Shown piece after piece: positions 6,972 to 14,269 of a stretch of 17,988 nucleotides of DNA (positions are counted from its first letter, which is position 1; each line of letters opens with the position of its first letter). The position numbers were made by a program, and so were the translations under genes. A model generated the notes under the pieces. It did no database searches, was not told the DNA's origin, and worked only from the letters and a program-made list of their open reading frames with translations. This DNA comes from Halobacteriaceae archaeon Tc-Br11_E2g27 (GTDB lineage: Archaea > Halobacteriota > Halobacteria > Halobacteriales > Haloarculaceae). Location of the stretch: positions 1 to 17,988 of the forward strand of contig LKNH01000018.1 of assembly GCA_001564135.1 (NCBI GenBank), in the 5' to 3' direction.

Positions 6972-8150
6972 ATGGACGTTGACCTTTCACAACTTGATTC
7001 GTATCTAGAGGAAGCGGATGTCGATGGCTATCTCATCGACGCCGATTCGACCGTGGCTGACCAGTATTTCCTTGCGGGGTTTGATGCCCCCGACCCATTC
7101 ATTACGCTCTACAACGGCAGCACCCACATTCTCTTTTCACGCAGTCTGGAATATGGCCGCGCGCTCCGGGAGTCCCGCGCGGAGACGGTTCAGCGGGGGA
7201 GCGATTTCGAGTATGACGACAATATCGAGGAGTTTGGTCCCGAAGAGGGCTGGCACCGCACAATTGCGGCATTCCTCCGCGAGCATGGAGTCGAATCCGT
7301 TGCTACCCCGCCGCGCTTCCCGCTCGCCACTGCTGACGGCCTCCGAGAACAGGATGTCACTGTCTCCCCTGATAGCCAGGGTATTATCACCGAGATTCGG
7401 GCAACAAAGACTGACGAGGAACTGGAGTATATCTTCGAGGCACAGAAGGCCAACGAAAAAGCGATGGCCGCCGCAGAGGACCTGCTTTCGGCTGCGACCG
7501 TCGGTGAGGATGGAACGCTCATTTACGAAGGAGAACCGCTGACGAGCGAAGCGGTCAAAGCGGAAATCGAGATGACGCTCCTCGAACACGGTTGCTCGCT
7601 TGATGAGACTATCGTTGCCTGTGGGGAGTCTGCTGCGGACCCACACGACCGGGGAAGCGGACCACTTGAAGCCAACGAATCGATTATCATCGATATTTTC
7701 CCACGGAATAAATCAAGCAAATACCACGCGGATATGACCAGAACGTTCTGTCACGGTGAGCCATCCGAGACAATCCGTGAGTGGTATGACCTTACACAGG
7801 AGGCAAAGGAAGCCGCGCTGGCTGCTGTTGAACCGGGTGTCACGGGCGAGGAAGTCCATGCTGCAGTCTGTGATGTCTACGAGGATGCCGGGTTGCCGAC
7901 GCTCCGGGCCGACCCAACGGCGGAGACCGGATTCATCCATAGCACCGGCCACGGTATCGGTCTTGAGGTCCACGAACTCCCGAAAGTCTCGACAGGCGGC
8001 GAACCGCTTGAACCCGGTCACGTTATCACTATTGAACCTGGTCTCTATGACCCTGAGGTCGGCGGCATTCGAATTGAAGACCTCGTCGTGGTCACGGAAG
8101 ACGGATACGAGAACTATACGGACTACGACGAACAGCTTCTTCTCGACTGA
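6972..8150 (+). CDS. M24 family metallopeptidase (Xaa-Pro aminopeptidase/dipeptidase type)
   Basis: This 392-aa protein has the creatinase/prolidase layout: an N-terminal domain of about 145 residues and a C-terminal pita-bread domain. The five metal ligands are present: D241 (IIIDIFPR), D254 (YHADMTRTF), H327 (HSTGHGIGLEVHE), E355 (ITIEPGLY) and E369 (IRIEDLV). It should remove an N-terminal residue ahead of proline, or split Xaa-Pro dipeptides, in the cytoplasm using two divalent metals. No signal peptide is seen. The frame is open back to a TTG at 6822 that overlaps the previous stop, but family similarity starts at MDVDLSQLDSYL and a box A supports ATG 6972. It probably does general peptide turnover and need not be linked functionally to the regulator before it. 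Confidence 0.92.
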   Translation: MDVDLSQLDSYLEEADVDGYLIDADSTVADQYFLAGFDAPDPFITLYNGSTHILFSRSLEYGRALRESRAETVQRGSDFEYDDNIEEFGPEEGWHRTIAAFLREHGVESVATPPRFPLATADGLREQDVTVSPDSQGIITEIRATKTDEELEYIFEAQKANEKAMAAAEDLLSAATVGEDGTLIYEGEPLTSEAVKAEIEMTLLEHGCSLDETIVACGESAADPHDRGSGPLEANESIIIDIFPRNKSSKYHADMTRTFCHGEPSETIREWYDLTQEAKEAALAAVEPGVTGEEVHAAVCDVYEDAGLPTLRADPTAETGFIHSTGHGIGLEVHELPKVSTGGEPLEPGHVITIEPGLYDPEVGGIRIEDLVVVTEDGYENYTDYDEQLLLD

Positions 8151-8242
8151 TTTGTGGGTTTTCGTGGCGGTTTGTCTCGCTATGACTGGTTGTGAAGGAT
8201 TGGCATGCCCATTCACCTCACGACTGAATTACATCATTAACA

Positions 8243-8251
8243 TTTATTATA
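8243..8251 (+). promoter_or_regulatory. Strong box A before the leader ORF / small-protein unit
   Basis: TTTATTATA is the best TATA element in the window. Its centre lies 27 bp before ATG 8274, predicting a transcript that begins at or just before that ATG. No comparable element precedes the next ORF at 8366. Confidence 0.65.
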
Positions 8252-8273
8252 GTCCGGTACACAGAAGGTAGTA

Positions 8274-8315
8274 ATGAGCCAGTCACTCGGGGTAGCTGTA
8301 CGCTGTCTTTTCTAA
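8274..8315 (+). CDS. Probable 13-residue leader ORF (uORF)
   Basis: ATG 8274 opens MSQSLGVAVRCLF and ends at TAA 8313-8315. It is the first AUG of the transcript predicted from the box A at 8243-8251, so it would be translated leaderlessly. It ends 50 nt before the 56-aa ORF and is in a different frame. It may be a regulatory leader peptide, or simply a chance AUG in a leader RNA. There is no homology to argue from. Confidence 0.4.
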   Translation: MSQSLGVAVRCLF

Positions 8316-8365
8316 CCACCGGCCCGAGTATCGCGTTCCGACCGTCTCCGTCCCACTCAAAACAT

Positions 8366-8536
8366 ATGAGCACAACACCCACCCCAACACCATCGACCGA
8401 CTTCCGACCAACAACCGAACAGTTCACGACACGAAAAGCCCCGCAGACGTTTGACCCGTTCAATACCCGCACCTGCCCGGAACTGTTTGACGGCAAGTGG
8501 CAGGACAACGGCGACGGCCCAACTATCGAACGGTAA
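8366..8536 (+). CDS. Small unknown protein, 56 aa
   Basis: I do not recognise this protein. The ORF reads MSTTPTPTPSTDFRPTTEQF and ends in DGKWQDNGDGPTIER before TAA. The first half is rich in Thr and Pro and probably disordered. The second half (TFDPFNTRTCPELFDGKW, residues about 29-46) has the aromatic and charged composition of a real short domain and one cysteine. There is no signal peptide or membrane segment. Coding potential is supported by acidic residues and by its place between a strong promoter and the ribbon-helix-helix gene, which starts 63 bp after its stop in the same direction. No box A lies 25-28 bp before its own ATG, so it is probably read from the promoter at 8243 behind the leader ORF. 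It could be a toxin- or antitoxin-like partner of the RHH protein, but nothing in the sequence shows this. Confidence 0.55.
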   Translation: MSTTPTPTPSTDFRPTTEQFTTRKAPQTFDPFNTRTCPELFDGKWQDNGDGPTIER

Positions 8537-8599
8537 ACGTTCTTTTCGTCTACAGTCGAGATAACAACGCCTATCGGCGGGTGTCGCCTGTACCCTGAT

Positions 8600-8809
8600 A
8601 TGACCGACTACACCACCGTTTCCATCCCCAAAGAACTTGCAGAGCGGGTCGATGAAACGATTGAGGGCACGAGCTTTCAGAGTACGAGCGACCTTGTTCG
8701 GTTCTTGCTCCGGAGCATCGTCATTCAACATCAGCGCCGTGGCGAGCTCACGGAGGCGGAATTCGAAGAAATTGCCTCCCAACTCCGTGACCTGGGCTAT
8801 CTTGAATAA
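8600..8809 (+). CDS. Ribbon-helix-helix (CopG/Arc type) DNA-binding protein
   Basis: This 69-aa protein matches the ribbon-helix-helix fold: an N-terminal beta strand YTTVSIPK (residues 4-11) that would enter the major groove, helix A ELAERVDETIEG (12-23), a turn with STSD, and helix B LVRFLLRSIVIQH (32-44). The acidic C-terminal tail (ELTEAEFEEIASQLRDLGYLE) is predicted as a further helix for oligomerisation or partner binding. Such proteins act as dimers, usually as local repressors, and often as antitoxins or autoregulators. It follows the 56-aa ORF by 63 bp with no clear box A of its own, so the two are probably co-transcribed. The target is unknown, and the promoter at 8243 is the obvious candidate. 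Confidence 0.85.
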   Translation: MTDYTTVSIPKELAERVDETIEGTSFQSTSDLVRFLLRSIVIQHQRRGELTEAEFEEIASQLRDLGYLE

Positions 8810-8866
8810 CGCACATTGACACCGCGTGGTGTCACACTAACCCTGCATGGCCATGGACCCAATACC

Positions 8867-8870
8867 TATA
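8867..8870 (+). promoter_or_regulatory. Box A for the lipoprotein gene
   Basis: CCTATACC, with TATA at 8867-8870, is centred 26.5 bp before ATG 8895. It selects the second of two in-frame ATG codons (8847 and 8895) as the start. Confidence 0.5.
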
Positions 8871-8894
8871 CCACAACCACACCAACTATCGTCC

Positions 8895-9542
8895 ATGTTA
8901 CGCAGACGGCGATTTCTCGGCACAGTGGCAGCAGGTGGGGCGCTTTCGATTGCCGGCTGCTCGTTGCTCGGGGATGCACTCAGTGATGAAGCACAACCAG
9001 CGATTGTCAGCCAGGATGCGCTCGATGAAACCGGGTATAGCCACGAGCGGACGGACGAACAGACGCTTTCGGAGACAGTCGAGGTGGCCGATGAGAGCCA
9101 GGATGTCGAACTCACGAGTTGGCTCGTGGAGTATGCCTACGGTGGTGCAATCGACGTTGATCTGCCCAACCCGATTCGGTATCTCCTGTTTTCCACACCG
9201 ACGGTTTCCGTCGCAGGCCGGGATGTCAATCCGCTCGAACAGATTGACAAAGAGGAGTTACTCTCGAAGATGAGTTCACGCTCGGAGTTCGAGGGGCTGG
9301 AAAACATCGAAATCGTCGGCGAACGGCAGGTGGAAACGCTCGATACCGAGGTCGAGATTACGGAGTTTGATGCGGAAACCGAGGACGCCGATGTCGACGT
9401 TCGACTCCACCTTGGCTCGGTCACAAACGAGGGCGATTTGATTGTCTTTTTCGCTGCACACCCGGAGGCACTCGACGAAACGGCGAACGTGGATTTGTTG
9501 ACTGAAGGAATTGAGCATCCAGTTGACCCCGACGATATCTGA
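8895..9542 (+). CDS. Twin-arginine lipoprotein, haloarchaeal DUF6517-like
   Basis: This 215-aa protein starts with a twin-arginine signal (MLRRRRFLGTVAAGG) followed by the lipobox S-I-A-G-C at residues about 19-23. It should therefore cross the membrane folded by the Tat route and be held on the outer face through a lipid on the cysteine. The mature part is acidic, with mixed alpha/beta stretches and a distinctive ELTSWLVEYAYGG segment near residue 75. It resembles uncharacterised haloarchaeal lipoproteins I would place in DUF6517; that name is from memory. The start at 8895 rather than 8847 puts the Arg pair at the usual position and fits the box A. It is convergent with the Rsm22-like gene, with 66 bp between. 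Function is unknown. Confidence 0.8.
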   Translation: MLRRRRFLGTVAAGGALSIAGCSLLGDALSDEAQPAIVSQDALDETGYSHERTDEQTLSETVEVADESQDVELTSWLVEYAYGGAIDVDLPNPIRYLLFSTPTVSVAGRDVNPLEQIDKEELLSKMSSRSEFEGLENIEIVGERQVETLDTEVEITEFDAETEDADVDVRLHLGSVTNEGDLIVFFAAHPEALDETANVDLLTEGIEHPVDPDDI

Positions 9543-9561
9543 CTTCTCTTCTGGTCACTCA

Positions 9562-9573
9562 TCGAATATTCGA
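9562..9573. repeat. 12-bp perfect palindrome in a convergent gap
   Basis: TCGAATATTCGA is a perfect palindrome between the ends of the lipoprotein and Rsm22-like genes. It is too short for a strong terminator stem without a loop and may be chance. Confidence 0.25.
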
Positions 9574-9608
9574 CGACACACGCAGAGTGGAAACGGCCCA
9601 ACGACCCG

Positions 9609-11102
9609 CTACACTGGAATCCGCTCGACAAACGTCTCTCCGTCGACGACGAGATTATAGGCTCCTTCGTCATCGTTCCAGAGGACGAGAACGTTCTCAA
9701 AGGATAGGAGGTCGCCGTATGCTGCTCGTTCAAGTGCTTCGTTGAGTGCGGATGGCTCAGTCAACACGGCGAAGTGGTCGATATCCTGGCTGCCGTCACC
9801 GAGCAAATAGAGGGGATTTCCACGCTCGGCCAGATTGTGGCTGAGCTTTACCGCCACACAATCAATCCGGTCGGTGACGTGTGTTTCCGTTTTGCTGAAC
9901 GCTGCAAAGCGACGTTCGTTCGGCGTAAACTCGATTGCCCGAGCACCATCAGTTCGCAACATCGAGTACGCATACTGGATATCGACGTTAACAAACTCAC
10001 CATCACCTGGTTTCCGCGGTGAGCGAGCGGTGTCAGCTTCCGAAGCCACATCTGAGTCGTCCGAACTAACCGACCCCGCTGCCCGTTGTGGCGGTCTGGC
10101 CCTTGCTCCCGTATCGAGTTGTGTCTGCATATCCGGCGTTTCGAGGTCCGGCTTTCGCGTGAACGACCACGACTCGCTGCTCGGGGTTTCGTCCGGCCAC
10201 AGACGGACCGTCGGGCTATACACTGTTGCGTCCGTCCGCTGTTCGATATCGCGTTCGAGCTGTCGGAGCTGTATGGCCGTCTTCCGGTCAGCAGGTGCGA
10301 TGGCCACAATGGTGCCATCGTCGGTTAGCCATTCAGTTGCCTGGTCGAGGACCGCTGCGGGAGTTTGCAGTTCGGATAAGACGTTCCCAAAGAGCACGAT
10401 ATCGAACGATTCCGTCGGTTCAAACTCTTCGATTGGTTGGTGATGAATCTCGCTGTGGAAATTTCGCCCAGTCGTTTCGAGCATTGGTTCGAGTACCTCG
10501 ATTGCCGCACTCGGTTCGACCGCGTGATACTCGATGAGGGTCTCATCGGGCAGGAGTTGGTCCATCCCGAGCGCTGGGCCGCCAACCCCTGCTCCGACAT
10601 CGAGAACGCGCAGGTCGGATGGGAGCAATCCGTCTGTAATTAATTCCGACAACACGTACTGAACGGTTGCAAAATACGCTGGCAGATGATAGACCGCATA
10701 GCCGAGTGCTGTCTCCGTATCGTATGTCACCGACTCACCGGTGAGATACCGTTGTTTGAACTCGCGGATGGCATCCCGAAGGGTATCTCCTGACCGTCCA
10801 TCCGGCCAGCCAGCCCCAAACTCCGCAACCAGCAGTTCCTCGACTGCTTGATGAATGTCTGGAGCTAACCGTTCAACACCAGCGAAACTGACGGATACTG
10901 GCTCGTCTGAAACCGGTTCAAAACTGCCGTCATCCCGTTCGATAAGGCCAAGTTCGACTGCTTCCTCTCGGAGCACTTGCCGCACCGCGGCCGGGTGGGG
11001 CGTTCCCTCGATATACTCACAGATTTCTTCCGGGTCAATGGGGCGCACCTGCCGCAAATAGCGTGCGTTGTCCCGAATCTGTGTCCGCTGTTCGTCGTTC
11101 AT
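9609..11102 (-). CDS. Rsm22/METTL17-like methyltransferase-domain protein
   Basis: This 497-aa protein matches the Rsm22 family (ribosomal small-subunit-associated, related to mitochondrial METTL17). Residues about 8-65 look like a small winged-helix domain. The Rossmann-type SAM domain begins at VLDVGAGVGGPALG (166-179), with acidic E196 in HAVEPS and the FGNVLSEL segment (238-245). A Ser/Asp/Arg-rich linker, about 326-368, is probably disordered. The C-terminal part holds IQYAYSMLRTD and NPLYLLGDGSQDIDHFAVL, probably an OB-like domain. Classical members carry a C-P-H...C-P...W-C-H-F iron-sulphur motif after the SAM domain; here the matching stretch reads LWPDETPSSESWSF with no cysteine, and the protein has only C28 and C415. 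The likely role is ribosome small-subunit assembly. It starts at ATG 11102, 67 bp after tyrA. Confidence 0.85.
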   Translation of the reverse strand: MNDEQRTQIRDNARYLRQVRPIDPEEICEYIEGTPHPAAVRQVLREEAVELGLIERDDGSFEPVSDEPVSVSFAGVERLAPDIHQAVEELLVAEFGAGWPDGRSGDTLRDAIREFKQRYLTGESVTYDTETALGYAVYHLPAYFATVQYVLSELITDGLLPSDLRVLDVGAGVGGPALGMDQLLPDETLIEYHAVEPSAAIEVLEPMLETTGRNFHSEIHHQPIEEFEPTESFDIVLFGNVLSELQTPAAVLDQATEWLTDDGTIVAIAPADRKTAIQLRQLERDIEQRTDATVYSPTVRLWPDETPSSESWSFTRKPDLETPDMQTQLDTGARARPPQRAAGSVSSDDSDVASEADTARSPRKPGDGEFVNVDIQYAYSMLRTDGARAIEFTPNERRFAAFSKTETHVTDRIDCVAVKLSHNLAERGNPLYLLGDGSQDIDHFAVLTEPSALNEALERAAYGDLLSFENVLVLWNDDEGAYNLVVDGETFVERIPV

Positions 11103-11137
11103 TCAGATGTACGCAACCGCTGGACACTGATGAGGTA

Positions 11138-11161
11138 TTTCATTCCTTCGTGAGAATGAAA
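11138..11161. repeat. 8-bp perfect inverted repeat upstream of the Rsm22-like gene
   Basis: TTTCATTC (11138-11145) and GAATGAAA (11154-11161) are perfect complements separated by 8 bases. They lie between the tyrA stop (11170) and the start at 11102. It could be an operator or a hairpin at the tyrA 3' end. No run of T follows on the minus strand as in a classic terminator. Confidence 0.5.
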
Positions 11162-11169
11162 CACGCCAG

Positions 11170-11934
11170 CTATCTCTCTGCAGGTTCGGTGGCTGTTCCA
11201 CTCAGTTCCTCGTATAGCTCCTGAAACGCTTCCCGGTCTGCCTGTGCAATCTGTTCTGCCGCCGCTGCAACGTCCGTTGCCCCGTCGAAGGTCTCCTGAA
11301 TATCGGCATAGACGCGGGATTCCCCGCTTGTGACCTGTTTTGCGAGACGACTGAGTTCGCTCGAAATCGGTGTATGAAACACTGGAGAGACTTCTTCGCT
11401 CGCCAGCGCAAACGCGAGAACAGCCGCGTGTGTGCGGGCCTGAACGGTTTCCATTGCACTGTCGTGCTGGTCGGCAGTCGTTTCGAAGACGTGGTTGTTT
11501 CGGGCTGTCAGCGCATCGTTGAGTGCGGCTATCACGGCACCCTCGTTCTCGCTGACGACTGGGATATTTCCGGGTTCGTTTTCGGGCGCAAACAACGGAT
11601 GGTAGCTGGCCCGCTCACAGTCGGGGGCCACGCGCTCCATTTCGGCGACCGGTTCACCCATCACGCCTGAGACATCCAGAATACCGTCGGTTGCAAGGTG
11701 GCCGTACTGCCTGATAGCGTCCCCGACGACCGGAATCGGAACGGCCACCGCAACGATATCGAACGAGTCGGTTGGTTCGGCTGTGACAGCGTCGCCGCCG
11801 ATACTAGCTGCCGCTTCTTTTGCCGTTGCTGTCTCCGTATCAACGAACGAAACTGCTGGTTGCTGCTCAAGACTCTGTAATATCTCGCCGACCCACTGAC
11901 CCATCGCGCCAGCACCAACAACGAGTGCATTCAT
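11170..11934 (-). CDS. tyrA: Prephenate dehydrogenase (tyrosine biosynthesis)
   Basis: This 254-aa protein is a TyrA without a fused chorismate mutase domain. It would oxidatively decarboxylate prephenate to 4-hydroxyphenylpyruvate. The dinucleotide motif GAGAMG is at 7-12, and D32 at the end of the second strand suggests NAD rather than NADP. YHPLFAPE (111-118) matches the conserved H-P-x-F-G-P region, with H112 the probable catalytic histidine. QHDSAMETVQARTHAAVLAFA (156-176) is the family's dimer-helix signature. The start is ATG 11934; an upstream in-frame extension to 11991 is not homologous, and TTTTACTGG lies 26 bp upstream as box A. It is divergent from the CPBP protease and followed by the Rsm22-like gene, which has its own start after a 67-bp gap. 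Confidence 0.92.
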   Translation of the reverse strand: MNALVVGAGAMGQWVGEILQSLEQQPAVSFVDTETATAKEAAASIGGDAVTAEPTDSFDIVAVAVPIPVVGDAIRQYGHLATDGILDVSGVMGEPVAEMERVAPDCERASYHPLFAPENEPGNIPVVSENEGAVIAALNDALTARNNHVFETTADQHDSAMETVQARTHAAVLAFALASEEVSPVFHTPISSELSRLAKQVTSGESRVYADIQETFDGATDVAAAAEQIAQADREAFQELYEELSGTATEPAER

Positions 11935-11954
11935 CGTTTTCTTTTGCTTGCGTG

Positions 11955-11963
11955 CCAGTAAAA
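11955..11963 (-). promoter_or_regulatory. Box A for tyrA
   Basis: TTTTACTGG on the minus strand; its TTTTAC core is centred about 26 bp before ATG 11934. Confidence 0.5.
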
Positions 11964-12018
11964 GCGGTTCGGAAATTCCACCGGTGGTCACATCAGCAGC
12001 CCGGCTGTATCGGAATCA

Positions 12019-12025
12019 CTTAATC
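12019..12025 (+). promoter_or_regulatory. Box A for the CPBP protease gene
   Basis: CTTAATC is centred 28 bp before GTG 12050 and is the main reason for choosing that start. Confidence 0.4.
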
Positions 12026-12049
12026 TTCCCGCACCGAACGGCCGCTATC

Positions 12050-12901
12050 GTGTCCGGAGACTCGTCATCGCAGCCTGACTCAGCCGGGTCGGTCAACTTA
12101 TTCCCCTCGTTCAGCAACGCGTTCACGACGGAGCTTAATACAGGTGACGGGCGGTTTGGCGGTCGTGCCCTGTTCACAGTTGGCGACACGGACAGTCGCA
12201 TGTCCGCAGTTGTCCATGCGGCGCTTTTGTTGCTCGGTGCGCTCGTTGCTGCAAACGTCTTCATCGTTCTGGGCGTCAGTCTGCTCGACGGTATCGACAT
12301 TACCGAGCAATCAACACCGGTTCTGTACGATCTCAGTACCTCCGCCCTCCAGTTTCTCGCCTTTATCGGAGTGTCGCTCTGGTATCTCCTCTGGCGCTCC
12401 GATGGGCTTGTCGGCTTGCGCGTTCCAACCCGTTCTGACCTGCTACTTATCGTTGGCGGCACACTCGCTCTCATCGCCGTCATGCTCTCTCTGGAGATAC
12501 TGATGGACCTGCTTGGCTTCGAGACAGCCGAAAACGTAACTATCGACCGCGGACAGGCACACCCGGAACTGTTCTTACTGTTGATTCCGATGCAGTTTTT
12601 GTTTACTGGGCCGGCAGAGGAACTGCTCTTTCGGGGTATCATTCAGGGATTGTTCCGGCGTGCCTACGGCATCATCCCGGGAATACTCCTTGCCGGCGCT
12701 GTCTTTTCGCTGTTTCATATTCCCGCACTCGGCGGCGGGGAGGGCGTTACTGCAGTCTTACTCATTCTGTTCATCTCCGGTAGCCTCCTCGGTGTGCTGT
12801 ATGAGTACTCCGGTAACATTATCGTTCCAATCGTTGCCCATGCAGTCTGGAACGCGCTTGTATTCGGGAATCAGTATGTACAGGCCGTCGGAATGGTCTG
12901 A
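12050..12901 (+). CDS. CPBP family intramembrane glutamic protease
   Basis: This 283-aa membrane protein, counted from GTG 12050, has the three signatures of the CPBP (Rce1/CAAX protease and bacteriocin-processing) family: EELLFRG with the Glu pair at 190-191 and R195, FSLFH ending in H223, and HAVWN with H264 and N268. These residues line an intramembrane active site. Six to eight hydrophobic segments are visible, beginning with AALLLLGALVAANVFIVLG. The first 50 residues are Ser-rich and hydrophilic, so the start is uncertain: the frame is open to 11948, which would overlap the tyrA promoter, and MSAVVHAALL at 12200 is another option. The substrate is unknown; archaeal members are rarely characterised. 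It is convergent with hemG. Confidence 0.88.
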   Translation: MSGDSSSQPDSAGSVNLFPSFSNAFTTELNTGDGRFGGRALFTVGDTDSRMSAVVHAALLLLGALVAANVFIVLGVSLLDGIDITEQSTPVLYDLSTSALQFLAFIGVSLWYLLWRSDGLVGLRVPTRSDLLLIVGGTLALIAVMLSLEILMDLLGFETAENVTIDRGQAHPELFLLLIPMQFLFTGPAEELLFRGIIQGLFRRAYGIIPGILLAGAVFSLFHIPALGGGEGVTAVLLILFISGSLLGVLYEYSGNIIVPIVAHAVWNALVFGNQYVQAVGMV

Positions 12902-12950
12902 TAGTGATTAGTGCGGTCGTTTTCGCGCCTTTGATACAGCGATTGCTGTC

Positions 12951-14267
12951 TCACGATGGTGCCGCGACTTTCGTTTCCTGCTGTGAACCGTCGACGTCGG
13001 CCTGTTTGGCAAACTCTTTGGCCAACTCACGGGCTTCTCGAACGCGACTTGGGACGCCCATCCGGGCGGTATAGTTTGTTGCCATCGTAATTCCTTCGGG
13101 CAGTTCGAGGTCCTCAAGCGCCCACCAGCTTGTATCCCACGCGGGAAAGCCCGGCTTGAGTCGGGCGACATCGATAACCGTCGCTTCACAGCCGACGACT
13201 TCCTCGAACTCTTCGCGAGCGATTTCTGCGAGCGTCTCGTCGGATTCATCAACAATCTCCGGTTCGTGCATCCCGCCGAGGAAGACGGTCTGTGCGCCCT
13301 CTCTGTCGAACATATTTGCGTTCCATGAAGAGCCAAGTGTATGGAGCTCCTCGTTATAGCCGACCTGATACCCCTTCCCGGGATAGTCGTGGTCTGCGTG
13401 TAAGAATACCTGTGCTAGCGGGTTGTAGCGCAAGTTCCGAAGCCCATCAAGGCCCGAAACGAGCCCATCCGATTCAAGCGGAGATAACATCTCCGCGGTT
13501 GATTTCGCATCCGATGTAATTACGATGCGGTCGAATGCCTCGCTGCCGTCGGCGGTTTCGATAACATAGCTCTCTTCGGAGCGAATCTTTTCGACCGGTG
13601 TCGACAGTTCAACTCGGTCGGCGTAGGTCTCAGATAGCGCGTTTGGCAGTTGCTGGTTTCCCTCCGTAAAGGACATTGGGGCCGCAGAATGGCCTTGATT
13701 TACCCGCTGGAGAAAGGCCCGGAGCAAACTTTTCGTCTCCTTTTCGCGCTCAAGGAGGCTTTCGAGTGCAAACGCCGCCGGCATCTCCGCGGGGTCGGAG
13801 CCATAAATACCGCCATAGAGTGGCCCGATAAAGTGCTCGTACGCTTCCCGACCGAATTTTCGGACGAAGACCTCTTCGATGGTTTCCTGTGGTGTGCCTG
13901 GCCGTGTCAGGGGCTCAGCGAGCATCCGTGCCTTTCCGCGAACTGAGAGCAAATCTGTGGTGAAAAACTGCCGTTTCGTGATTGGGGCCTCACCGAGTTC
14001 ACCGTTGGCATAGACGTACAGCTTCCCTTCGCTGGCTTCGATAATGTCATCACCCACCCCTGCCTTCTCGGCCAACTCGACGACTCCAGGCGTCTTTCGC
14101 ATGCGCTGTGGCCCCGGTTCGGTGACGTGACCGTCGACAGTACGCGAGGTGATGACACCGCCTGCTTCGTCGTCAGCTTCGAACGTGACGCTCTCGATTC
14201 CCTGCTCGGCGAGGTAATGGGTGAGGGCAAGCCCGGTAATCCCTGCGCCGACAATTCCTACTTTCAT
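12951..14267 (-). CDS. hemG: HemG/HemY-type porphyrinogen oxidase (FAD)
   Basis: This 438-aa flavoprotein resembles the HemY-type protoporphyrinogen or coproporphyrinogen oxidases (the HemG label follows common haloarchaeal usage). The FAD-binding GAGITG lies at residues 7-12, with the acidic strand end at FEADDEAGG (29-37). EEVFVRKFGREAYEHFIGPLYGGIYGSDP (from 129) is the conserved substrate-domain stretch. GEGITMATNY-like residues near the C-terminus (ITMATNYTARMGVPSRV) close the FAD site. It would oxidise the porphyrinogen ring by six electrons using oxygen or another acceptor. Its ATG is 2 nt after the hemH stop, so the two are translationally coupled. Sequence alone does not tell protoporphyrinogen from coproporphyrinogen as substrate. 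It is convergent with the CPBP gene. Confidence 0.9.
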   Translation of the reverse strand: MKVGIVGAGITGLALTHYLAEQGIESVTFEADDEAGGVITSRTVDGHVTEPGPQRMRKTPGVVELAEKAGVGDDIIEASEGKLYVYANGELGEAPITKRQFFTTDLLSVRGKARMLAEPLTRPGTPQETIEEVFVRKFGREAYEHFIGPLYGGIYGSDPAEMPAAFALESLLEREKETKSLLRAFLQRVNQGHSAAPMSFTEGNQQLPNALSETYADRVELSTPVEKIRSEESYVIETADGSEAFDRIVITSDAKSTAEMLSPLESDGLVSGLDGLRNLRYNPLAQVFLHADHDYPGKGYQVGYNEELHTLGSSWNANMFDREGAQTVFLGGMHEPEIVDESDETLAEIAREEFEEVVGCEATVIDVARLKPGFPAWDTSWWALEDLELPEGITMATNYTARMGVPSRVREARELAKEFAKQADVDGSQQETKVAAPS

Positions 14268-14269
14268 AA

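Noticed and set aside
8218..8508. Minus-strand 96-codon ORF
   Set aside because: It covers the promoter and the 56-aa ORF, has no domain likeness, and lacks a box A on its strand.
8576..8588. Small GGCG/CGCC hairpin before the RHH gene
   Set aside because: Four base pairs only; too weak to call a terminator or regulatory stem.
8357..8782. Minus-strand 141-codon ORF
   Set aside because: Shadow of the ribbon-helix-helix gene, whose fold is clear on the plus strand.
11948..12049. Upstream extension of the CPBP protease
   Set aside because: It runs through the tyrA promoter; the added residues are not membrane-like and a box A favours GTG 12050.
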